DNA of 64,000 nt from Tridacna crocea (taxonomy: Eukaryota; Mollusca; Bivalvia; Cardiida; Cardiidae). Under the pieces are notes generated by a model. It had not been told where the DNA came from and did no database searches. It was given only the letters and a program-made list of their open reading frames with translations. The stretch is from the NCBI GenBank assembly GCA_943736015.1, contig OX031063.1:35060172-35124171 (forward strand), read 5' to 3'. This document shows positions 1-12,600 of this stretch, piece after piece (positions within the stretch are counted from its first letter, which is position 1; every line of letters begins with the position of its first letter). The position numbers were made by a program, and so were the translations under genes.

Positions 1-129
1 TAATCTTGATCTTCACTATCCTCAAAAGGTCAGTAAGTCGCACTAAGCAGCATATGGGTTTAGAGAAATATTATTAAAACATCTAGCTTGGATAGTACAG
101 CCCTGGACGCATCTTTATTAGTTAGCAGC

Positions 130-215
130 AGAGGTCCTGTGTGGCTCAGTGGTAGAGTATCGGACTCGTTACCAAGAGGCCCTGATTCTAGCCACTCTAG
201 AGGCACTTGGCTCTG
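130..215 (+). repeat. tRNA-like SINE relic
   Basis: GTGTGGCTCAGTGGTAGAG resembles a tRNA A box; the later CCTGATTCTAGCC is a decayed B box. It sits beyond exon 11 of gene C. Confidence 0.4.
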
Positions 216-438
216 TAGGAGCGTCCTTTTGAAGAGCCCTATTCTAGCACTGGTAAACAGCCCATGATGACTCACATGAATAGTGTGAGCGCCGTTATTT
301 GATTAAAATAATGCTGAAAGCGGACTAAAAACACCATTGAACAATCTAGTGCCATAAACATGAGTGGTTTCAATGCTGAATGATTGAGGAGAAAATCATC
401 ATTGTCATGATTGTTGACGACAATGTTACTGAACTTAC

Positions 439-612
439 CACAGAGCGGTAAGCTATCACTCCACGTTCCATCAGACTGACAGGTAAGGGAAGAGGTACCG
501 CTGATTGTGTATCCAGAAAGACATGTAAAGGTTGCCATGGTAACTGTACCTGATGATGTCCTCGACAAAGTGTAAGACCTCCCTGATAAATTTGGTATCG
601 CTTCACACTGAA
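439..612 (-). CDS. Gene C exon 11: sushi domain 3
   Basis: 174 nt between CATACAG and GTAAGT. It reads V-Q-C-E-A-I-P-N at the start, then T-F-T-C-L-S-G-Y, S-L-T-C-Q-S-D-G-T-W and L-P-L-C: a complete CCP module slightly longer than its neighbours. The gene continues left of the window; only a SINE-like relic is seen at 1-430. Confidence 0.85.
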
Positions 613-3600
613 CTGTATGGCAAAAAGAAAAAAAATGAAATTTAAATACAAATCATACAGGTGTCAATTCTTTCAAAGAAATATACAAACGCCGTTTCCT
701 TTTGCGGTTAGCAAAGTTTTCGGTTGGCATGTAAAAATGTGCATCATTTCTTTCTACAAAGTGACAAAGATTTCTTCATTTGTACTGCTTTTCTTTTTCG
801 GAGCGGCTGAATGGGCTGGCATTTGACCTTCTTTTTTGGTTTTGATAACACATGAATTAATAGGAATATGTAATGGTCAAAAATGTGAACATGTTAATGT
901 TAAGGGTCTGTCTGTTTGCTGGCAAATTCACAACGTCTATCTTTTCTGAAGACAGTTCTTTTAACATTTTATCAGTACATTCGGCTACACTGTGTCAATA
1001 TCTCTGAACGTGGCTCATGTACAATTAAGCGCTGTATAAGATTACAGTTCATGATGAAACAGGCATTAACATAATTTCATGACTTGTAAATAAGAAACCT
1101 ACTCGAGATTAAAGCGGTCTGCGTTACACATGTCTTGAAATTACATGTAGGCCTAAAACATTTCGACAAATTCTGCAATACTTTCTTTCCGATGGTCTTT
1201 ATCGTCGATTTCAGTTGCATGAGAAACTTCCAACCACGCTGTGTTATAAAGGATTTAACTGAAAAAAGTATCGACTCAGGCCAGCTTGCGGGATAAAACC
1301 TCTTGCTATTGGTCTATTGAAAGTTTCTGTATGTCAAAAGACCATTCTACGTCCAGATTCAGCCGGTTGGTAGACAAAAAGTGGTATTTCAAGTCCATGT
1401 TTTGGAAAATTATATTTCTCTATCGGACGGTGTAGATTCAAGATCAGACTGCACGTTCTGTGCAGTCTGATCTTGATCTACACCGTCCGCAAAAGGTAAG
1501 TTGATCCAGGATTATACGATGACTTGCTAGGTATAATACACCGTGGAGATACATTATAAACCTCGTTATTTAAACCTCTTTTGCAAGAGTATCATCTATC
1601 GATAAGCAGAGGAAGCACCATGGAGATACATTATAAACCTTGTTATTTAAACCTCTTTTGCATGAGTATCATCTATCTATAAGCAGAGGAAGCTTTTTCA
1701 TGACTATCATAAGAAAAGAGATCCTAGGGAAACTAAGATAAATAAGGGTGTTACAAGGTACCACACGCTGGATCACTTCCTTCCCATGTGGCTGTTGAAA
1801 TCAAGCAGTTTCTTGTAGATAAACCATCGATGGTATAGCCCATGTCACATGTATAGGTTGCTATGGTTCCATCGCTATTTACAAACAAAGCACCATTACT
1901 TGGTGAGGGAGGACTTGCACAGCCTATGTAATAAATAACAAACATTTAAGGTAAGACCTGAGTAATGCACTTCCGGTGAAGATGTGGCAAAAATTCTAAT
2001 TGGTTGATAAATAAGGATAAATAAAGATTTATGCAGAAATGATATTTTTGCACATTTCTAACGGATCAGAAATTCCGTTTACGTCTATCTTGAAATTATT
2101 TTTTGATACTTTTGTTAGTTTTCTGAAAAGGGAGGTAATTATTATCTCTTTTTGAATTGAGAATATAGTAGTTTTAGATTTATAAATGATAATTCAAAGA
2201 AAAAAAAAATGGAAAAAAAAATAATTTGTGAAAGAAATTCAATAATATTTATCTTTAACTATAGCTAATTTTGCAGGATGATACTTCAGTGAAAATAGCT
2301 GTTTTCCCTTACACAGGTCTTACCTGAATTAAGAAAAACATGACTCATGCCCTGTGACAAGGGTATTTAACTCGGAAAATATCGAACAGGGCCAGACCGT
2401 GCAATCCTCACTGACTGATAGAGGTTAAATGTTATTGCTATCGGTCAATTTTCTGAATGTTGAAGAACCGTTTTACATCAGATTGCTGGGTGTTAACCTT
2501 TTATCACACCATCAATTTTTAACTATCAAGGAAAAAATGCCTCTTGAAAACATTGGTGGAAAAGGAGAAAATGCTGGTCACCATCATTCCCTGCTTTTCC
2601 AACAACGTTTTCAGTCCTTCCCAAAACATAGTTCAATTTTCAAGCAAATTCTAATTTATCATTTATAAATGCTCTCAAATGAAAAGGTCAAAGAATTGTT
2701 TTTTTTTTTTTTGGTAAAGGGTTAAACAAAATGGATTAGACCTACATATATATGTATATGGATCTATATTTAAGTGATACTGTGCTTAGTTTAAACCTCC
2801 TTTTATGATCTTACACTGTGAAGTTTTCTTTTTTTGTAATCAAATTTATTGATTGTCGTCCTAGAGATGAGAAGAAACCGTTTATACATTATTAGTGGTA
2901 AGTTCAGGTGGAAGGGGCCTGGGAAACTTGTTTACGGTTGTAGTGAGTTATGTCACCCCGTGCCGAAGGCGAGATGGCGACTTTATTCGCCACACCCATG
3001 AACAAGTTTCCGAGTCTCCTGCCACTTGACTGTACAACGAATTTATTATACTGCAAAGTTAAACCATCCCAACGCATGCTAAGTGAAATTTCCCTGGTTT
3101 ATGGTCTCAAAAAATGAGTACGCTGACGCCATATAATTTCCCTTTTAAGTGCCCCAATTGAATGAAAACTGACGTCACTGGGAACTGACGTCACTGTAAC
3201 CATGGTAAAATGTGCAGTTCAGTGCATAATCTTGATGATGTCATGCGATAGACATTCGCCGTATTTTTATAGTAACCGAGGATTTAGACAACTTCAATGT
3301 AAGTAAGTTCTATAAAGTCTAATGATTTGTTGGTAAAAGTAAACGACTATTAACTGCCTCAAGCGACCATTAGGTAAATTGCCTTTATGCATATTGTAGG
3401 AGTTTTGACACGTCACCATTAATTAGCTTCTGTGACGTTGGGATGGCTCCTTTTACCCCGTTTAAAGCGATAACACATGTAAACGTTCTGTATTCATTTA
3501 TTTTCAAAAACAGTCCATTATTTCGGTTTTAAATAAAGACAACCATCCAGGGAAACTGTAATATCATGATGCAGACTACTTAGTTTGTCTGATGGACAGC

Positions 3601-6600
3601 TCGTATCGATCGATCGACGCCACCATTTTGGATGTCATGTTGAAAGTGTAGTCATGTATACGGGGCTCCCGGAAGGGAAACTGCTTTTACGTGGAATTTT
3701 GCCAGTGTACATTATACGTGTTCGGGGCAAATTACAGAATCAGATCACGAGAAATTTCTTTGCAATGTAATAAACATGTTTGGACTTGAGGAAGTCAATA
3801 ATGGCTCCAGTTTTTTTCTTTTTTATGTTTGTTTTTTTTTTTTTCAACCTGAAGTAGAAACACGGTAAAACTTTACAGAAATGGATCAAGTCGGATCTAA
3901 CATGTTTGAATTTGGCCGCAATGTCTGCCGATAAAGCAATAATATTGCAAGGATAGATTTTTGCACGTACCGCAGTAGGGGTTTGATCCTGTCCAAGTGT
4001 CGTTTGATTGGCATGTCCGTAATGAAGCACCCACTAAACTGTACGGGCTATCACATGTGTATGTAGCTGTTGTACTTGCATCAATCGTTTCGATGGCAAC
4101 ATTGCCTCGATTTGGATCGACAAGCTCTGGACATGTTGCTGTAATTAATTTTTGTATTATGTACGAGTGCTTCAGTTGCTGTGGTTAAACAAGGGAAAAT
4201 CTTATTTTGTGTTAAAAGATGTATTAATGACCGAAGAAAGAATTAGTTGAATCGTTATTTACAGCAGGCAACTTTTTGTGTTTTGCAGCAGACCGCTTTG
4301 AAGAAAAAAAGGAATAACAAGCAATTTGGTTTTTCGACATTTTTTTAATTGATATAATTTATGAAAACTTTTCGTGTTGTTTATTCAAACTTTTCCATGT
4401 TTTAAATCTCGTCAGCTGCCAATGTTGTCGATAGCGAATGTCTAAGTGACCATTAAGTGACCCTTTACCACACAATTTCGTTTTTTTAAACGACACAGAC
4501 GAGTTAAAAAAAATGTAAGAAAATGACAAAATACTGGTCAACAGCATTTTCCTTTTTCCCCACAATACTTTCAATAGGCCTCTTCCTCAGGGTTGTTAGA
4601 CTTCAGGATTGTGTGGGACAGGCTTTAAAGGTGTAAGCATCATCATATACAAGAAAAATCGTGTTTGTTCCGATACGTGCTTTCCAAGTCGTGCTGGAAA
4701 TTACTTAAGTTATTATAATAAAAGACATACTTACGACAACTTTCTGAAATAAAAATGAAAAAAAATGAAATAGAATTAAATTTTAAATACAGTGACAAAT
4801 CCAAACATACTCTTTTTTTTCTTCATTGATACCCTTGCCAAAGAGTGTAGAACAAAGACCGTACGATCCGAGTATTCTTCTGTATCAAGTCAATCTTTAT
4901 CATTTATAAAACCTAGTACATTTACTCAACTTTTTTGAAGATGGAAAATTTAATCCATTGAAAAAACAAGGAGAGATTTACATCTTACAGGCATGACTAC
5001 ACACGCCAACTGTATAGATCAAGGATCAGACTGCCGTTTTGTACAGTCTGATTGTGATCTATGCCCTCAACAAAATCTCTGATTTCTCCTATGAAACTGA
5101 AATGATTAATAGTTCTACCATACTTTACTAATTTATAATCAAAGAGATGGTCATAAGATTTGTTCTGTTCATTTCAGTCTATTCAAATAAGATTTAATTT
5201 GAATATTAAATGTAGACAAAAATTATATACGGCTTACATATTAATATTTCTGAGATCCACCAGCACTAGGCTACATCTCTGAAGTATATTGTCCAAAGAC
5301 ACCCCATTAAAAATGCAGTGCTTCATGTAAGAGTGGAACCTGGGGCCTCCACGTCACAGAGCCATTCAGGACTCAAGCCAATAAGATATCAATAAAAAGT
5401 AATTAGGATTGAAAAAAAATAGGATGGACATAAAGATGTTATACCTATGGCAGATGAAAACTGTAACAAGGCTCCGATTTCGTCGTCTGAATTCGTAATA
5501 GGAATATGGTTTGGAGTCTGGTCCCTTTGGCAGTGTCTCGGCGAGACAGAGGCTTGCGATGCGTTATCAAATATTGCCTGCGTAGGAGAAGAAAGGGATT
5601 AGTTACAAAAAGCATTTTATTATCAGAGATCACTTTTACCTCCTTCAGACTATTCAAGTATTGCTGCGATGACTTGCATTCAGAACACTTTAATTGTAAT
5701 GGGTTTTTACTAGGTTTAACCTCTTGTTGTAACTCCATTTGAATGGGAAAAATGCAAGCTAAAAAGGACCACCAGTACTTAAGGTGTCAAACTGCAGACA
5801 AATTCAATTCATACCGTTCAAAAGTATGGATACCATTATAAGTCTGAAAAAAAATGTATTGCAATACTAGAGCTAACTTGGCAACTTATGTTCTAGTTTT
5901 AAAATACTTTTTTTTTTCTCTCCTGCCAACGTCTTGGTTTTTGTCAGATTGCACTGTAACACGCTATCAGACTTAGTGATACGTATCTATACTTTTGAAT
6001 GGTATGAAATAAAATTGTCTGCATTTTGACTCACTAATTGTTTACATTTGGCCGCTAATGTGAGTTTAATTCCATTAACTGACTGAACTGTCGCTAACTG
6101 CATTGACCTATTATTGGAAGAAATCACCATGACGTTAGATCCTATTTAGCATCTTCATTTTAGATGTTTGAAATTTGGATAGATAACGGCCATAATATTG
6201 TGACAGTAAGCTGTAAATTAGCAGGCGAGAATAGTTCATCATGGTTGCTATCGACATTTAATACTCTGTAAACAAACTTACGAAACAGGCGAATCTGTAT
6301 ATATTTATATCGTCTATATCACTATCAGCGTCATTTCCGTTGTATACTGTGACGTAGTTATTTCCTGATTCAGCAACATTTGCTACACACCAAACAGTAT
6401 CTGAATCTAAAATTAGAAACAATGTACTTCTTGATATAATAATCCATTCATAGCAATGCTACAATTACACGGTGAGGAAACTACATAGACGGAGCCATTG
6501 GCTCTGTTAAGGAAATCTTGTGTGGGTTTTTCCGGTCACGTGCGGCGCCGTCAATATCGGCTGTTTCGGTGGACACGAAAACGTAAGTCTCCCATTTATT

Positions 6601-9600
6601 GTCAAAATTTGATTTTATACTGAACACTAGCGAGAAAAGTGGAATTTTATGAGGGACCTATGACTTTCAACTTACTTCCTTGTCCGTTGCGAGTTCCAAG
6701 TCGGCGCGGTTTTGTCTGAAACACTTTTGCCGTGAGCCACGGTGAGGTAAACAAAGGTCATTTTCTATAATGACCACAGGCTTTCTATTGCTCTTTCTGC
6801 ATAAAAATTACTTATCTAAATGTTTACACCGTCCGAATGTATGAATTGATTATCTAATCCTTCCCCACTCACGAAAAACAAAATTTGAATCAAAATAAAA
6901 AAAAATTGAGAAAAAATAAACAATGGCTCTGTCCATATCGGCCGGCTCTGTCTATATCGGCTGGCTCCGCTGTATGAGGGCGAGTTTTAGAAGCGATAGG
7001 TTTTTTTCGCTATTGGGTTTACCAGTCAAAAGTTAGATTTTTTGAAAGTTATTTTTGGAATGGTGATGCTTTTCTCGAACCATCTATCATTTCAAAAAGG
7101 GCGGTCACGTGGTTGAGTGGTTAAAGTGGTTGACTTCAGTGCTCTTGATCATTCGACCATATCACCCTGTGGGTACAGGGCACTCTCGGACAACGTGGAC
7201 AAGCCAAGTTCTGCTTGCGGGTGTGTCGGGTGTTTTTCCCGGGATACTCCCGGGGTACTCCCGTTTCCTCCCACTTACCGATACATTCGTCACAATACCA
7301 GTTTAACAGCTTGGGGGACGCAAAACTGAATAAAACCAATATTTGAGAATAACCTTTGTAAAAGTTTTGCAGGTATGTCTGAAGTTGACACTCCAGACTT
7401 GAGTACTTACTTTTAGCTTGACTGCACGAAGTGTGAAGAGCTATTGTACTCACCTCGGTCGTCCGCGTTCCCGTGCGAAAGAAAATAAAGCGAATTGTGT
7501 GTGTGTGTGTGGGTGTGTGTGTGTATGAGTTTTGTTTCAATTGTGCATATACGTCGCTTCTAAAACTCACCCTCATACAGCGGAGCCAGCCGATATAGAC
7601 AGAGCCGGCCGATATGGACGGAGCCATTGTTTATTTTTTCTCAATTTTTTTATTTTGATTCAAATTTTGTTTTTCGTGAGTGGGGAAGGATTAGATAATC
7701 ACTTCATACATTCGGACGGTGTAAACATTTAGATAAGTAATATTTATGCAGAAAGAGCAATAGAAAGCCTGTGGTCATTATAGAAAATGACCTTTGTTTA
7801 CCTCGCCGTGGCTCACGGCAAAAGTGTTTCAGACAAAACCGCGCCGACTTGGAACTCCCTACGGACAAGGAAGTAAGTTGAAAGTCATAGGCCCCTCATG
7901 CAATTCCCCTTTTCTCGCTAGTGTTCAGTATAAAATCAAATTTTGACAATAAATGGAAAACTTACGTTTTCGTGTCCACCGAAACAGCCGATATTGACGG
8001 CGCCGCACGTGACCGGAAAAACCCACACAAGATTTCCTTAACAGAGCCAATGGCTCCGTCTATGTAGTTTCCTCACCGTGAATTAGAAAAGTGCTTCAGC
8101 ACTAGATGCCGGACACAACATATAAACTGATTTTTGATTTCTGAAAAAAACACAGTAAGCTACTGCATGAACTCAGTTCGGGAGTCGAACTATCGCCAAA
8201 ACTTATCCCAATTAAAAGTATGGATATCATCCCTTATCCTCCTTAAGTACTTTAAATAAAACCTTTAAGCCAATAAACACAGCATGAATCTGGCTTTTTC
8301 TAAGTTATTCTTTGGGAGAAAATATCTTCTCATCGGACAGTGTAGACCCGTCATGCAAAAAGGGACCATCTGGGAACTTCGACAAGTGTTGATTCCCGTC
8401 AGACTGCTCAGATTGCGCAGGCTGCTGCGCAGATTGCACAGGCTGACCACAGTAGACACTTGGCTTTTATATTTTCTGTATAGAAAGCGATCATTCTACC
8501 TTAATATACAATCAATTTTGAACTATCAGCTTACATTGACCTATACTATCTTTGATCTTTTTTCATCTAATTGATGCGCAGAATTCCCAGGTTTTCCCCT
8601 TTTGCACGATGGGTCACATATCTTTACTACAGTTAAGTACTTGCATGAGAAAGCTTTGGAGAAAATTTAATTCTAACCTAATTCTAACTACGTTGGAATC
8701 TTCAACTACATGTATCTCAAAGGAGAGAAAGAAAGACAAAAGAACAGTCGAAAGGGAAAGACAAAAGAGTTCGACTTACTAGAATAAGCTACTTTTGTTG
8801 CACATGCTGTATAATCAAACTGCATTTCCATTGTATTCGTGCACGTGCTGAGTTCTGATGTATTTATGTCACATGACTGCACGTTATCATAGGTTGTGTG
8901 CTCGTATCGGTAACGACCGAGGAATGACCATGGGCAATCTATCTTTGCAAGAGATTCGCTGTCTTAAAAAAATAATATTGGTTACATATAAAATCATTTT
9001 TTATAAAAGTGTCCTTGTAAATATTTGCCTTGACAAAACAGAACATGACCGGCAATTAAAAGTGAAAATACAAAAAAGAAATCTTTTAAAACAATGCTTT
9101 TAGCCGGATTGCCTATCTGACAGTCATTTTTCATTGCTGTAATTTCTTCTGACTACAAAGGAAAATCTGGTTGAACTCCAGGAAAGTGCAGTCTGATCCT
9201 TTTTCAGCATTGCCTGGTACTTTTGGAGATATTCTGACATCACGTGCAAAAAAACCTTAAATTATATTTCATGTGTCTATTTTTAGGTAAGGAAATGTAA
9301 TGTAAGCTGGGGGGAGGGGGTTATTTCCCCGTCATAGTAAATATTTTCCTCCTGTCGAAAATCTGGAACTACTTTTTTTTTTTTGTTCTACTTTGCTGAA
9401 AATTGACTTAATCGGTTAATTGACTTGAGATCACTAGTTTTAAAAGTGGCATTCGTCGACAAAATAATCAGAGGAAATATGTTATATAATATATTTCTTC
9501 AGCTTGTGGTTAATATGGGGAAAAATGTACCTCAAAAGGGAAAGGTCCGCGAAAATAACTCATGCCTAATGGCACTCGTTATTTTCGCATACCTTTCCCT

Positions 9601-12600
9601 TTTCGGCACATATTTCCCATATAAACCACAAGCTGATGATATAAACTCTATCTATATACCCTTTTCATCCTGGCCGTAGAAACACTTATCTAATTGTTGT
9701 CAAAACCGATTAATGAAAGACACTATACCTCCCATGAAATTAATAGATCTATATGTTCAGTCAATTACAGTCATGTAATTTAAAAGCCAAACAGTCACCA
9801 GCATCACAGATGGTGGGTTCAAACCCCGTCGTTAGCAGGACCAACCTTTGGATTTACTTACGCGAGCAGTGGTTGAGATTTCGAGGAAGGAATCGCTGAG
9901 AGCAGTCAACAAGAACTTGTTCTATAATCGATGTGATTTTAACTGAGTTAATCTGGAAAGGTTAAATGTAGAAAGAAATAAGCAATGCTCTGTGAAATGG
10001 GGTTTTGATGCTGAAAAAATTGTGATACAAAAAAAACAAGCAGGTTATCACATGGTTATACAGCCATAAAATCATATCCTCCAACACCCCGCTGAATCCT
10101 GAAATAGAATAAACCACGGACTTGTAGAAATTTTACAAGTTGCAAAATGTTTCTATGCATGTCAGCCTGCGCGGACTGCGCAGGCTGACATGCATCGAAA
10201 CATTTTGCAGATGCCTTAAAAACCCATTTTCACAAAACAGGACTCAAATATACTTACTTCCTTTTACCCAGACCTGATACTCGGAGCCCATTGCACCGTT
10301 TGCGTCTGAACATATTGTACCCACATCGGAAAGTGTGTTGACCGTGTAGACAAATACTCTCTGCTGGTGAAGTATTGATACGATATCTGAAAGGTTGAAC
10401 ATAAAGCTGTTAAGTAAAAATGTACATAGAGATTAAAATGCAAAGAACGTGCAGTTTTGTTCGTTGATCTACATCGTGCGATAGAGTGAGCTTTTTGCGG
10501 AGTAAAGGTGTAGTGAAATTGCTATATATTTTCGAATAGACTGTTAATTTATACCAGTACTGGAAATTTTCATTCGTTTTGTTTAACAATTTTGGGATAA
10601 TCTGAAACCGAATAAAGAAAGTAAATGTATGAGAGTTTGGGCAAAGCCTATTAAAAGACCAGTATTTCAAAATTTAAACAGTACAAAAGTATGAAAAATA
10701 TTCAGAAAAGAGGCTGAATGCCTTACAAGTGAGCTTATAAAAAATTTAAAATCTTTCATTGTTTTTGTTCGCTCGGAAAGGAGAGAGAGACAGAGAGAGA
10801 CAGACAGAGGACGAGGGAGAGGGAGAGAGCGGAGACAGACAGACAGACTGACAGAGAGAAAGACAGACACACAGACAGACACACAGACACACTGACATAC
10901 AGACACACACACACGAGGAGAGACAGACAAACAGATGGAAATATATCACATACCGTGATTGATGTAGTATCTATAGGAATAGTCTGTGATTTTCGTCAAA
11001 GTTATACATAAGTATGCGTAATAAAACTGATTCGCAAACAATGGAAACGATGACGCTGTGCTGAAATCAATGAAATAGTCATTGTACTTTTGTCTGTATC
11101 TTTTGCAACTTGATATGATCGGTTCACTTCAAAGTCCTCGTAACTACATCTTGTCACAAGCTGTAGTTACGAGAATTTGAAGTTAACCGACGATATGCTG
11201 CTTGCAAATGCCTGTATCAAACATCCAACTAGACAAAACGAGTTCTTTGATCTTATTCTTTAACGACAAAACGATAGCTTGTAACATATTTTAGATCTGT
11301 ACCCATTTGGAACATAACCTAAGACTGCAAAACCTATCAAATCACAGTAGCTTGTATAAACCAATATATAAGGGAGCCAGGCTCTGGCATACGGGGGCAT
11401 ATTGCTTATCAGTGATGCATAATGTAACGTAATATTACGTCATCACATAATTATGGATCCATATAGCCATGTAAAAAATGACCAACAGCAAAAAGATTCG
11501 ACCCATGTCAGCCTGCGCAGATTGGGCGGGCTGACATGGTCGATACTTTTTGTAGATACATTAAGCCTCCTTTTCATAGAACCTGGCTCAAATATTTATG
11601 TAAAGAAAATTTGTTTTTGACAAAAATTTATTTTATGCGGTAATGGTGCTACAATGGTGGCCTCCTACGTGAAAAGTTCCGGGTTCATATCCCATAGTGC
11701 ACTAAGCAAAAACAATTTGTGTAATCATGGACTATTTTCATTTGGCCAGATAAAGATTAATGCAGATTTTGAGAACTTGTTTTACAACCTATGCAAAAAA
11801 AACATGTAAAAGTTATTAAATAAGAGTTAAAGTTCCCATAGCTGCCAAAAGTAGTGCCGTTGTTACAGTCCATTTAAATTCAAATCTAACAATCTAAAGG
11901 TGTTAAAATGACTTTGAATGTGTTAATCTCTAATTGTATGGTGGGTCCAAGCGTCAATAAGGAAATAAATGTCAAAAGTTGCCAGGTCACCCCATCTAAT
12001 ATTCCCTTTTTACTTAATTTTAGAATTCATTTTTCTGTCAGCGACTACCAGTTGGACCTGCTTTACTGACTGTCAAAACCGAATGTCTTTTTCAAATGTA
12101 TTAATTAAGTTAAAATGCGTTTTTAACACCCACTTTGTTTACTTTCGGCAGATATATGGGCTTTAAATACTTTTGTACTCACATCATTATTAGTCGGCCA
12201 TCCGTTTCGAATGTACTCGAAGACAAACACTCCCATTCCTGAACTGTTGTTGACGTGTCCACGGTGAATATCGACCAGCCCGTCATTGACGAGATATCAA
12301 AGAAAATGTCTCCTTTTCCGCTGTCTCTCCAGGCCGACGACTGGAACACGGCTGGCCAAGCGCAAGCGCCTTCCACTAAAACCATAGAAAAAGGGAAAGA
12401 AATTGAGCAATGCTCCGTGGAAGGGGGGATAAATGTATTTGCAAAATTCAAATCTGTGAAAAGGGGAGATTTATGTATTTGCAAAAAGTATCGAACTACA
12501 GGCGAAGGCTGACATAGGTCGAAACAGTTTGCAAACTGTAAATTTTCTACATGCCTAGGGCCAGTAACTGTAATTATTATAAAATAATAATAATGACACC

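Noticed and set aside
7136..7627. 163-codon minus-strand frame
   Set aside because: It spans the centre and arm of the foldback element, including a (GT)n run coding Thr-His repeats; not a gene.
8329..8470. Further copy of palindrome family 1 or 2
   Set aside because: Only scattered words (AGTGTAGACC, CAGGCTG) match; arms do not pair.
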